From Gammaproteobacteria bacterium (GTDB taxonomy: Bacteria > Pseudomonadota > Gammaproteobacteria > Burkholderiales > Sulfuricellaceae), in assembly GCA_018824405.1 (NCBI GenBank), contig JAHJGO010000004.1:1-33516 (forward strand): a stretch of DNA of 33,516 bases, given 5' to 3'. The number at the start of each line of letters is the position of its first letter. Position 1 is the first letter of the stretch. Below, one piece after another: positions 22,988-31,145 of the stretch. The notes under the pieces were generated by a model. It saw only the letters and a program-made list of their open reading frames with translations. It did not search any database and was not told the DNA's origin. The position numbers were made by a program, and so were the translations under genes.

Positions 22988-24805
22988 ATGGTGGAAGAAA
23001 CACTGATCAGCCTGAGCGCAGTGGTCGTCCTCGGCATCACCGCACAGTGGCTGGGCTGGCGCATGCGGGTACCGTCAATTCTGCTGCTGCTGATCTTCGG
23101 CATTCTCGCCGGACCGGTGCTCGGGTGGATCAAACCCGATGAAATGATGGGGCCGCTGCTGTACCCGGTTGTGTCCCTGGCGGTGGCGGTGATTTTGTTT
23201 GAAGGCGGGCTGACGCTTTCACTCAAGGAATTTCGCGCCATCGGCGCTATCGTCCTGCGACTGGTGACAGTGGGCATGCTGGCCGGCTGGCTGATTATTT
23301 CACTGGCAGCTCACTGGGTGCTCGGCCTTTCGTGGCAACTGGCAACCCTGCTTGGGGCCGTGCTGGTGGTGACCGGGCCGACCGTAATTGCGCCCATGCT
23401 CCGGCATGTGCGCCCGACCGGCCAGAGCGGGGCGATTCTCAAGTGGGAAGGTATTGTCATCGACCCCATCGGCGCCATGCTCGCGGTGCTGGTGTTCCAG
23501 GCTATCGTACTCTTCGAAACCGAGGCCGAGCCCGTGGCCGCCGTTGCGTTCAGCCTGCTCAAAACCATCGCTGTCGGCGCCGGCACCGGTCTGGCCGGTG
23601 CACTGGGGATGGTGCTTCTGCTGCGACGCGAGTGGATCCCGGATTTTCTGCAAAACCCCGTGGCGCTGATGTTCGTGGTCGCGGTATTCACCGGCGCCAA
23701 CCTGCTTCAGACGGAAGCCGGGCTGCTGGCGGTGACGATCATGGGCTTCGCCATGGCCAATCAGCGCAAGGTATCGATTCAGCACATTGCCGAATTCAAG
23801 GAAAATCTGGGGGTGATGCTGATCGCCTTCATCTTTATTCTGCTGGCGGCACACCTCAAACCCTCCGATCTCGATCATGTCGGCTTTTCCAGCTTCCTGT
23901 TTCTGGCAATACTGATTCTTGTGGCGCGCCCGGCATCGGTCTTTTTGTCGACCATAGGCACCCGTTTGGGCCGCAAGGACAAAATGTTTCTATCCTGGAT
24001 GGCGCCGCGCGGCATCGTGGCTGCTGCTGTAGCTTCCATTTTTGCGCTGCGCCTGGACGAGGTTGGCCTGCCAGGCTCCGATGTGCTGGTCTCCGTCACA
24101 TTTTTTGTCATCATCGGCACAGTGACCGTTTACGGTCTGACTTCAGGAATCGTGGCCAAACGCTTGGGGCTGGCCCAGGCCAATCCTGAAGGCGTGATTT
24201 TTCTGGGCGCCCGTTTCTGGGGGCGGCGCATCGCCAAATCACTGCAGAGCGAAGGCTTTCCTGTGATGCTGGTGGACAATGATCTGCATAACGTTCTTGC
24301 TGCGCGGATGGAAGGTCTGCCCGTTTTCTACGCCAGCATTTTTGCGGAAAACGTGCTGGAGCAGGTGGAAATCGGCGGCATCGGTAAACTGCTGGCGCTG
24401 ACCAGCAACGATGATGCCAATTCCCTTGCGGCAATGCACTTTGCGCGGATTTTCGAGCGTTCTCAGGTTTTTCAGCTTGCCTCTGAAGTAGGCAATCTGC
24501 CCGCCGGAACATCGCCTCACCTGCGCGGCCGGACCGTATTCGAAGAAGGCATTACCCACGCCGAACTGACGCAGCGTTTCCTGAGCAACTGGGTGATCAA
24601 AAAAACCAGGCTTTCCAAGGATTTTGATTTTGAGTCATTAAAAACCCATTATCACGGGAATGTGCTGCCGCTATTCCTGATCAGTGAATCCGGCCGCTTG
24701 CGGGTTTTTGCCGCAGACGCGAAGTTATCTCCTCAGCCAGGCGATGCGCTGTTAAGTCTGGTGTTGCCTAAAGCAGAAGCCCTGCCAGCCTCTGAAACCG
24801 CTTAG
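22988..24805 (+). CDS. CPA-type Na+(K+)/H+ antiporter with C-terminal TrkA-N-like domain
   Basis: This is a 605-residue protein. The membrane part (~1-395) has about 12 helices and the marks of cation:proton antiporters: RVPSILLLLIFGILAGP (helix 2), a helix with VILFEGGLTLSL and the VVTGPTVIAPMLRH segment, followed by WEGIVIDPIGAMLAVLVF, whose Asp lies at the expected ion-binding helix. The soluble tail (~395-605) opens EGVIFLGARFWGRRIAKSL, a degenerate version of the GxGxxG nucleotide-binding motif of TrkA-N/KTN domains, then VDNDLHN and LTSNDDANS as in that fold. Such domains gate ion flux in response to NAD(H) or other ligands; the altered glycines make nucleotide binding uncertain. GAGG precedes the ATG by 8 bases. 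Confidence 0.88.
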   Translation: MVEETLISLSAVVVLGITAQWLGWRMRVPSILLLLIFGILAGPVLGWIKPDEMMGPLLYPVVSLAVAVILFEGGLTLSLKEFRAIGAIVLRLVTVGMLAGWLIISLAAHWVLGLSWQLATLLGAVLVVTGPTVIAPMLRHVRPTGQSGAILKWEGIVIDPIGAMLAVLVFQAIVLFETEAEPVAAVAFSLLKTIAVGAGTGLAGALGMVLLLRREWIPDFLQNPVALMFVVAVFTGANLLQTEAGLLAVTIMGFAMANQRKVSIQHIAEFKENLGVMLIAFIFILLAAHLKPSDLDHVGFSSFLFLAILILVARPASVFLSTIGTRLGRKDKMFLSWMAPRGIVAAAVASIFALRLDEVGLPGSDVLVSVTFFVIIGTVTVYGLTSGIVAKRLGLAQANPEGVIFLGARFWGRRIAKSLQSEGFPVMLVDNDLHNVLAARMEGLPVFYASIFAENVLEQVEIGGIGKLLALTSNDDANSLAAMHFARIFERSQVFQLASEVGNLPAGTSPHLRGRTVFEEGITHAELTQRFLSNWVIKKTRLSKDFDFESLKTHYHGNVLPLFLISESGRLRVFAADAKLSPQPGDALLSLVLPKAEALPASETA

Positions 24806-24812
24806 TGTTAAA

Positions 24813-25703
24813 ATGGACAATATGCCTGACCTTTCTCCTGAAACAGACAGCTTCATAGCAGAATTCGATGCCGCAATCGAGGCGCACATGGACTGGTCGC
24901 GCCGGATACTGCGCTGCGCGGTGCTGCATAGTTCTCCCGGCGAGGATGTGCTGGCGCCCATGGCGCATACCTTGTGCCGTTTCGGGCGCTGGTTCCACTT
25001 GAACAGGGCACATTTTGAAGCAATCGATGTGGATTCCGTGCAACACATCGATGCGGTGCATAAAGCCATGCATGATACCATTCGGGCCATTTGTGCCGAC
25101 GTGATGACGGGCAGGCCGGGACAAAGTGCCGATCTGGAAGTATTCGAGCGTTCGCAGTCCGAACTGCTCACCCAGCTGGCCAGACTAAAGACACTGACGC
25201 TCTCCAACGCCGTAAGGCACGACCCGCTGACTGGCCTACCCCTGCGCTATGGAATCGAAAGCGACTTTTCCCTGTGCCAGAAGGATGCCAGGCGCAACCG
25301 CACGCTGCTGTATGTTGCCATGATTGACGTTGATCATTTCAAGCTTATCAACGACAACCATGGCCATCCTGAAGGCGACATGGTATTGCGTCATCTTGCC
25401 GGCACGCTGAAGAAATCCCTGCGCGGCAATGATCCCCTGTACCGTTTTGGCGGTGAGGAGTTCCTCTGGCTTATGCGCTGCCAATCAGCTGAAGAGGCCG
25501 AGCAATCTGCACGCCGGATTGTCGCCACGATAAGCTCGACACCAGTACCGATCACCAATAACGAACCACTGGCTTTGACCGTCACTCTCGGCCTGGCGCT
25601 GGTCGGCGAGCAGGAAGATATTGCCAGCGCTATCAAACGTGCTGACATGGCGCTTTACGAAGGCAAAAAGGCTGGGCGCAACCGCTACGTCATTGCCGAC
25701 TAG
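24813..25703 (+). CDS. Zinc-sensing diguanylate cyclase (CZB-GGDEF, DgcZ-like)
   Basis: This 296-residue cytoplasmic enzyme makes cyclic di-GMP from two GTP. The N-terminal chemoreceptor zinc-binding (CZB) domain has His25, Cys55, His83 and His87, with the spacing of the zinc site of E. coli DgcZ (YdeH), where zinc represses the cyclase. The C-terminal GGDEF domain has an active-site GGEEF (213-217) preceded by the inhibitory RxxD site (Arg204-Asp207), so product feedback is expected. Other conserved parts are DPLTGLPLRYGIE and IDVDHFKLINDNHGH. It begins 7 bp after the antiporter stop without a clear ribosome-binding site (ATG at 24813 or 24822), suggesting coupling. Its stop overlaps the opposing ybbP-like stop by 3 bp. 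Confidence 0.92.
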   Translation: MDNMPDLSPETDSFIAEFDAAIEAHMDWSRRILRCAVLHSSPGEDVLAPMAHTLCRFGRWFHLNRAHFEAIDVDSVQHIDAVHKAMHDTIRAICADVMTGRPGQSADLEVFERSQSELLTQLARLKTLTLSNAVRHDPLTGLPLRYGIESDFSLCQKDARRNRTLLYVAMIDVDHFKLINDNHGHPEGDMVLRHLAGTLKKSLRGNDPLYRFGGEEFLWLMRCQSAEEAEQSARRIVATISSTPVPITNNEPLALTVTLGLALVGEQEDIASAIKRADMALYEGKKAGRNRYVIAD

Positions 25704-28192
25704 CCAAGCCTGCCCAGGGTTTGCAGCGGCGGTTGGCGCAATACGCCGCGAGTCCCGAGCCAGCCTGCCACAGTCACCCCCAGCACACCGACCGCCAGCG
25801 CGATTGCCCACAGCCAGGGGTTAAACGCGTACGGCAGATGAAATACCCGCGTCGCCAGCACATAACCCAGACCAGTCGCAGCCAGGGATGCCACAGCACC
25901 GGCCAGCAGGCCGATCAGAATAAATTCCGCCATCTGGCTCAGCAGCAACTGCCTGCCGCTCGCGCCCAGTGTGCGCATGATCGCGGCCTCGACCATGCGC
26001 TCCTCGCGGGTAGCGGCAATCGCCGCATACAGGGCCATCAGGCCGGCTGCCAGCGTAAACAGGAACACGAATTCCACGGTTGAGGCAATCCGCTCCATCA
26101 TAACTCGCACCTGATTCATAAGTGCAGCCACGTCGATCACAGTCAGATTGGGAAAAGTCCTGACCATTTCATTAAGCAGCGCCTCATCGCCGGCTGGCAG
26201 GTAGAAGGCCGTGATATAACTGGCCGGGTAAGCTTCCAGCAGGGCTGGCGCGGCGATCACGAAAAAATTGACGCGAAAGGAGTCCCAGTCGACCTTGCGC
26301 AGGCTGGTGACCTTGGCGCTGAAGCTTTGCCCGGCCACCTGATAAGTCAGTTCGTCACCGAGTTTGATTCCCAGATTTTTGGCAATACCCTCTTCCACCG
26401 ACCACTGGGCAGCGGCAGAACGCTTCTCCCACCAGCGCCCGGCAACGATCTGGTTATCGTCCTGCAAGCGCTCGGCCCAGGATAAATTGAATTCACGCTC
26501 CACCAAGCGTTTGGTCCGGTCTTCCGCATAATCCGCAGCAGACACCGCCCGGCCATTGATGGCCAGCAGCCGCCCGCGCACCATGGGAAACAGTTCAGCC
26601 GCAGCCATATCGTGGCTGCCAAGAAAAACCTGCAAGGGCTTCACCTGATCCGGCTGAATATTGATGATAAAGCGATTGGGCGCATGCACGGGCAAGGTGC
26701 TTTGCCAGCTATGCAGCAAATCGCCGCGCACCAGGGTCAGAAGCAGCAAGGCCGTCAGCCCCAGTCCCAGCGCCACCACCTGACTGGCACTGGCATGCCG
26801 CCGCCGCACCAGATTCGCCAGGCCATAGCGCCAGGTGATGCCCACCATGCCCACCTTGTGTCGCAAGGGTGCCAGCAAACGAATCAGGGCATGCGTCAGC
26901 AACAGCGCCACCACCACAACGGCTGCCAGTCCGCCCAGCACATAAAGCCCAAGCCTGATTTCACCTGCCTGCCACAGCAGCATCGCCAGCAGCACGCCAA
27001 CCCCGGCGGCGAAGCCAGCCAGATTGATGCGCTGCGGTCCGCCCAGTTCGCGCCGCAACACCCACAAGGGCGGAACGCGCTTCAAACGCTGCAAGAAAGG
27101 CAAGGCAAAACCCAGCAGCGTAGCCAGCCCGGTGAGAAGGCCATACACCAGCGGCGTCCATGAAGGCGCGGGCAGGCCGGCGGCAATCAGCCCGCCCAGC
27201 TGCCGCGCCAGCACCCACTGCGCGCCATAGCCGAGAAGACAGCCGGCCAGGCTGGCCAGTATGCCGAGCCACAGAAACTGGTAAAGATAGAGGAGGAACA
27301 CCTGTTTCTGGCTTGCCCCGGTGCAGCGCATCACGGCGCAGCCATCGAGATGACGTTCGAGGAAACGCCGCGCCGAAAGCACAATCGCCACCGCCGCCAG
27401 AATCAGGCTGGTGAGTGCGGCCAGATTGAGAAACTTGCCGCCCCGCTCAAGCGCAGAACGAATCTCGGGGCGAGCATCGCTGATGCCTTCAATCTTCTCC
27501 CCTCGAGCCAGGCGCGGCGCTGCCCATGCGCGGTAAGCGGCAATCTCCCTTGGATGCCCAGCCAGCAGGGTACGGTGGCTGATGCGGCTGCCAGGCTGGA
27601 TCAGGGCTGTCGCAGGCAAATCCTGGGCATTCATCATCAGGCGGGGCGCGATGCTGAACAGACCCCCACCGCGATCTGGCTCGAAGCTCAGCACTGCCGC
27701 CACCTGGAAGCGTGCAGCCCCAAGCTCCAGCGAGTCGCCCGGCGCCAGTTGCAACTGTGCCAGCAACCGGTCATCCAGCCACACCGTACCCGGATCGGGA
27801 ATGCCCTCTGCTACGCGCTCGCTTTCACCGGACTGGATGCGCAGCTTGCCGCGCAGCGGGTATCCGGGTGCCACCGCCTTGATTTCCGCCAGCTGATTGC
27901 CCGTGGCGCTGACCACCATGCTCGGAAAAGTGAGGATACGAACCGGCGTCAACCCGCGCTGGCTGGCTTCCGAAATAAATTCGCTGTTTACCTCATGATC
28001 CGCCACCAGAGCCAGATCCGCTGCCAGCAGCTGGCTGGCTTCGGTAGTCAGTGCCTGATTGACGCGGTCGGTGAAGAACCCCACGGCGGTCACGCCACCC
28101 ACCGCGATAAGCAATGCGAAACTCAGGGCATGAAGCTCGCCCGCCCGCCATTCACGCAGCAACATGCGCCAGGATAGCCGCAGCAGGTTCAT
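25700..28192 (-). CDS. ybbP: FtsX-like ABC transporter permease (YbbP type)
   Basis: This 830-residue inner-membrane protein is the permease half of a MacB/LolCE-type ABC system. Start 28192 (MNLLRLSWRMLLREWRAGEL) is preferred over a longer frame because GGAG lies 7 bases before it and the ATPase gene stops 4 bp upstream. One N-terminal helix (~20-40), a large periplasmic domain, a central group of helices (~235-470) and a final FtsX domain (~700-830) repeat the two-half layout of YbbP. YbbA/YbbP systems are thought to act on envelope substrates rather than import; the E. coli role is unsettled. The gene order ATPase-permease divergent from tesA is conserved with E. coli, which supports the assignment. 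Confidence 0.87.
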   Translation of the reverse strand: MNLLRLSWRMLLREWRAGELHALSFALLIAVGGVTAVGFFTDRVNQALTTEASQLLAADLALVADHEVNSEFISEASQRGLTPVRILTFPSMVVSATGNQLAEIKAVAPGYPLRGKLRIQSGESERVAEGIPDPGTVWLDDRLLAQLQLAPGDSLELGAARFQVAAVLSFEPDRGGGLFSIAPRLMMNAQDLPATALIQPGSRISHRTLLAGHPREIAAYRAWAAPRLARGEKIEGISDARPEIRSALERGGKFLNLAALTSLILAAVAIVLSARRFLERHLDGCAVMRCTGASQKQVFLLYLYQFLWLGILASLAGCLLGYGAQWVLARQLGGLIAAGLPAPSWTPLVYGLLTGLATLLGFALPFLQRLKRVPPLWVLRRELGGPQRINLAGFAAGVGVLLAMLLWQAGEIRLGLYVLGGLAAVVVVALLLTHALIRLLAPLRHKVGMVGITWRYGLANLVRRRHASASQVVALGLGLTALLLLTLVRGDLLHSWQSTLPVHAPNRFIINIQPDQVKPLQVFLGSHDMAAAELFPMVRGRLLAINGRAVSAADYAEDRTKRLVEREFNLSWAERLQDDNQIVAGRWWEKRSAAAQWSVEEGIAKNLGIKLGDELTYQVAGQSFSAKVTSLRKVDWDSFRVNFFVIAAPALLEAYPASYITAFYLPAGDEALLNEMVRTFPNLTVIDVAALMNQVRVMMERIASTVEFVFLFTLAAGLMALYAAIAATREERMVEAAIMRTLGASGRQLLLSQMAEFILIGLLAGAVASLAATGLGYVLATRVFHLPYAFNPWLWAIALAVGVLGVTVAGWLGTRGVLRQPPLQTLGRLG

Positions 28193-28196
28193 GATC

Positions 28197-28883
28197 TCAC
28201 TCCGCCACCAGATGCCCGTCCACCAGCCGCAACCTGCGGCCACAGCGGGCCGCCAGTTCGGCATCATGGGTGACCAGCACCAGCGTGGTGCCCTGTTCGC
28301 GGTTCAGCTCGAACAGTAGATCGATAATTCGCCCGCCGGTAGCGCTGTCAAGATTGCCGGTGGGCTCATCGGCAAGCAACAGCTTGGGCTGGGTGGCAAA
28401 CGCGCGCGCAATGGCAACGCGCTGCTGCTCGCCGCCGGAAAGATGCTTGGGATAATGATGCAGGCGTTCGCCCAGGCCCACCCTTTGCAGGACGGACAGC
28501 GCCAGTTCGCGCGCCGAGGCGGTGCCGGCCAGCTCCAGCGGCAGCATGACGTTCTCGATCGCAGTCAGTGCCGGCAGCAACTGGAAGGACTGAAACACAA
28601 AGCCGATCAGGCGCCCTCGCAGGGCCGCACGTCCATCCTCGTCGAGCGCAAACAGATTTTCTCCATTGATATGCACTTCGCCGCTGGTGGGCAGATCCAG
28701 GCCGGCTAGCAGGCCAAGCAGGGTGGACTTGCCCGACCCTGATGCGCCAATGATCGCGACCGACTCGCCACTGGCAATTTCCAGATCGAGGTGGTGCAGA
28801 ATGGTCAGCACGCCATCGCTGACCGGCACTTGCCTGGACAGGCTGCGTGCCTGCACAATGAAAGAGGTATAAGGAGAATTCAT
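28197..28883 (-). CDS. ybbA: ABC transporter ATP-binding protein (YbbA type)
   Basis: This 228-residue cytosolic ATPase belongs to the LolD/MacB group and partners the downstream permease. It has Walker A GASGSGKST, Q-loop FVFQSFQLLP, signature LSGGEQQR, Walker B LLLADEPTGNLD and H-loop VTHD, all intact. The ATG at 28883 overlaps head-to-head with the tesA start at 28882 (the shared CATG), with no strong ribosome-binding site upstream; a longer start inside tesA is possible but would add unrelated residues. Consequently its promoter must lie within the tesA coding sequence, and that of tesA within this gene. The stop is 4 bp from the permease start, so the two are one operon. Confidence 0.92.
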   Translation of the reverse strand: MNSPYTSFIVQARSLSRQVPVSDGVLTILHHLDLEIASGESVAIIGASGSGKSTLLGLLAGLDLPTSGEVHINGENLFALDEDGRAALRGRLIGFVFQSFQLLPALTAIENVMLPLELAGTASARELALSVLQRVGLGERLHHYPKHLSGGEQQRVAIARAFATQPKLLLADEPTGNLDSATGGRIIDLLFELNREQGTTLVLVTHDAELAARCGRRLRLVDGHLVAE

Positions 28884-29484
28884 GCTGATTCGCTGGTTAT
28901 TGTTTGTATTGCTGTTAATCGCTCCGGCGGCCTGGGCCGGCCAGACCATCCTGGTATTCGGCGACAGCCTGTCCGCCAATTACGGCATCGCGGCCGAAGC
29001 GGGCTGGGTGAGTTTACTGCAACAGCGCCTCGACCGTAAGCCGCATGACTACCGCGTCGTCAATGCCAGCATCAGCGGCGAAACCACCGCAGGCGGCGCT
29101 TCCCGCATCCGCGCCGCGCTCGGCACCCACAAGCCGGACATCGTGATCATCGAACTGGGCGCCAACGACGGCCTGCGCGGCCTCTCCCTCGATGCCACCC
29201 GGCAAAACCTGGACCGCATCATGCAAGCCTGCCGCAACCACAAGGCGCGCATCCTGCTCATCGGCATGCGCCTGCCGCCCAATTATGGCCCGACCTACGC
29301 CGAAAGCTTTACGGCAATCTACCCTGCGCTGGCGAAAAAACACCGCGCTGCCCTGCTGCCCTTTCTCCTTGATGGGATCGCCGACAGGCGCGAATGGTTC
29401 CAGGCCGACAACCTCCACCCCACCGAAGCAGCACAGGCAACCATTATGGAGAATGTCTGGGCAAGGCTTCAGCCGCTGCTATGA
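28882..29484 (+). CDS. tesA: Periplasmic SGNH-fold acyl-CoA thioesterase I / lysophospholipase
   Basis: This 200-residue secreted hydrolase has a Sec signal peptide ending AWA-GQ (residue 19). The catalytic set is complete: GDSLS with nucleophile Ser29 (block I), the oxyanion Gly/Asn pair in SGETTAGG (block II) and GAND (block III), and the Asp-His of DNLHP near the C-terminus (block V). The family cleaves acyl-CoA, lysophospholipid and other esters in the periplasm. AAGGAG lies 5 bases before the ATG. The divergent ybbA-ybbP pair is the same neighbourhood as in E. coli. Its stop overlaps the following arginase start by 4 bp, an operon partner not part of the E. coli arrangement. Confidence 0.92.
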   Translation: MLIRWLLFVLLLIAPAAWAGQTILVFGDSLSANYGIAAEAGWVSLLQQRLDRKPHDYRVVNASISGETTAGGASRIRAALGTHKPDIVIIELGANDGLRGLSLDATRQNLDRIMQACRNHKARILLIGMRLPPNYGPTYAESFTAIYPALAKKHRAALLPFLLDGIADRREWFQADNLHPTEAAQATIMENVWARLQPLL

Positions 29485-30365
29485 GCATGCGTCCCATTGA
29501 AATCATCGGATTTGCTTCCGGCCTTGGTGCGCGCAACCCCGGCTGCGCTGCCGGGCCGGACAGCATGGCACAATCCAGCCTTGTGCCCAGCCTGCAACAG
29601 CAGGCTTGCGACATTGCCTGGCGCACTACCCTGCGCCCCGCCGCTGCAACTTCTCCGCTGGCCGGCATTCAGGCCTTGTGCACGTCCCTGGCTCAGGAAG
29701 TCGGCGCAACGATCAATGACGGCAAGCTGCCGCTGGTCATCGGCGGCGACCATTCCTGCGCCATCGGCACCTGGAGCGGTGCCGCGCAGAGGTTCAGGGA
29801 ACAAGGCCCGCTCGGCCTGATCTGGATCGATGCCCACATGGACAGCCATACGCCGGAAACCACGCCCAGTGGCTCCATCCATGGCATGCCGCTGGCGGCC
29901 CTGCTGGGCTACGGTGCGCCGGAACTGGTCAACATCGGCTCTTTCAGCCCCAAAATATTGCCTGCCCATCTTTGCCTGATTGGCATCCGCAGCTTTGAGT
30001 CGGGTGAAGCGGATTTGCTCCGGCGCCTTGGGGTAAGGATATTTTTCATGGATGAAATCAAGCAGCGCGGCATCGCTGCCGTCATGGCGGAAGCCCTTGC
30101 CATCGCACAACACGGAACTGTGGGTTTCGGCATCAGCATTGATCTCGATGCTTTCAACCCGAAAGAAAGTCCGGGCGTGGGCACGCCAGTCCGGCATGGC
30201 TTGCATCACCTGGCACTGGACAAGGCATTAGCGGGGATCATGCATCACCCTCGCCTTGTCGCCCTGGAACTGGCCGAATACAACCCGCGGCGAGACCGGA
30301 ATCAGCTCAGCCTCAAGCTGACTGCGAATTTACTCAGCGCATTCTGTCGCAGGGTTAAAAATTAA
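29481..30365 (+). CDS. Arginase-family ureohydrolase, likely arginase
   Basis: This 294-residue cytoplasmic enzyme is expected to hydrolyse arginine to ornithine and urea with two Mn2+ ions. All six metal ligands are in place: His91 (GGDHS), Asp117, His119, Asp121 (DAHMD), Asp221 and Asp223 (IDLDAF). The loop TPSGSIHGMP aligns with the arginase carboxylate-recognition loop SGNxHG, but the Asn is replaced by Ser132; the late Glu of ALELAEYNP is kept. ATG 29481 overlaps the tesA stop (ATGA), so the longer frame from 29394 is rejected. The gene converges on msrA with a 4-bp overlap. Arginine from cyanophycin is a conceivable source of substrate, but related ureohydrolases use agmatine or other guanidines. 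Confidence 0.87.
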   Translation: MSMRPIEIIGFASGLGARNPGCAAGPDSMAQSSLVPSLQQQACDIAWRTTLRPAAATSPLAGIQALCTSLAQEVGATINDGKLPLVIGGDHSCAIGTWSGAAQRFREQGPLGLIWIDAHMDSHTPETTPSGSIHGMPLAALLGYGAPELVNIGSFSPKILPAHLCLIGIRSFESGEADLLRRLGVRIFFMDEIKQRGIAAVMAEALAIAQHGTVGFGISIDLDAFNPKESPGVGTPVRHGLHHLALDKALAGIMHHPRLVALELAEYNPRRDRNQLSLKLTANLLSAFCRRVKN

Positions 30366-30907
30366 CGACGCTTCAATTTGGCGGCAAACTTTGCACGCAG
30401 CTTGGCCACCTTCGGCGCTACGACCACGCGACAATAAGGCTGTTCTGCATGGCGGCTGAAATAATCCCGATGGTAATCCTCTGCCGGGTAAAAAATCGGC
30501 GCAGGCAGGACTTCAGTCACTATCGGCTGTCCCCACACTCCTTCAGCGGAAAGCGTGGCAATCATTTCCTCTGCCACGGCCTGCTGTTCTGCCGAATGGT
30601 AGAAAATCACGGAGCGGTACTGTGTACCAGAATCGTTGCCCTGGCGATTCAGTGTCGTGGGGTCGTGAATGGTAAAAAAGACATTCAGCAACTCACGGTA
30701 GCTGATCATTGAGGAGTCGAAGCTTACCTGCACGACTTCGGCATGGCCCGTTATGCCGCTGCAAACAGCTTCGTAATCCGGGTTCTCGACCTTGCCGCCG
30801 CTGTACCCTGAAACCACGCCGATCACACCTTCGAGTTCCTTGAATACCGCCTCCAGGCACCAGAAGCACCCGCCGCCAAGTGTGGCATTTTCAATATCTT
30901 TGCTCAT
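30362..30907 (-). CDS. msrA: Peptide methionine sulfoxide reductase A
   Basis: This is a 181-residue enzyme that reduces methionine-S-sulfoxide in proteins. The catalytic motif GGCFWC (Cys14 is the nucleophile) is followed by the family stretches GVVSGYSGG, GHAEVVQVSFD and the Tyr/Glu-containing IFYPAEDYHRDYF. A Cys near residue 159 (EQPYCRVVV) lies in the region of resolving cysteines. No signal peptide is present, so it is cytoplasmic. No strong ribosome-binding site was seen. The length is normal for the single-domain form; no MsrB domain is fused. It faces the arginase gene tail-to-tail. Confidence 0.95.
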   Translation of the reverse strand: MSKDIENATLGGGCFWCLEAVFKELEGVIGVVSGYSGGKVENPDYEAVCSGITGHAEVVQVSFDSSMISYRELLNVFFTIHDPTTLNRQGNDSGTQYRSVIFYHSAEQQAVAEEMIATLSAEGVWGQPIVTEVLPAPIFYPAEDYHRDYFSRHAEQPYCRVVVAPKVAKLRAKFAAKLKRR

Positions 30908-31046
30908 CTGACATCTGATTCTAATGAGTCACGATAAAGTCATTCTATTCATTTATGGTTTGCCCTGCAAAATCGATTCCATAAAATATTTTTGCTTGAA
31001 GAATGAGTATATTCGGATATTCTTATCCTCATAGGTTTGCAATGTT

Positions 31047-31096
31047 TAAACACTTTCTAAACCAAGTCTAAACCTGTAACCTTCGCGCTTTAAAAT
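31047..31096 (+). promoter_or_regulatory. Candidate response-regulator-dependent promoter: three 11-bp-spaced TAAAC repeats plus -10
   Basis: TAAAC occurs at 31047, 31058 and 31069, exactly 11 bp apart; the second and third share TCTAAACC. The third fills the -35 position, 17 bp before TAAAAT (31091-31096), which matches the -10 consensus at five of six bases. One repeat per helical turn, replacing the -35, is the layout of OmpR/PhoB-family activated promoters. It lies about 50 bp before the DUF302-octaheme cytochrome operon. No regulator gene is in the window. Confidence 0.5.
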
Positions 31097-31145
31097 GCAA
31101 AATAGCTTTAATTAGTAACGAATCAACTGCAATGGGAGACTCAAA

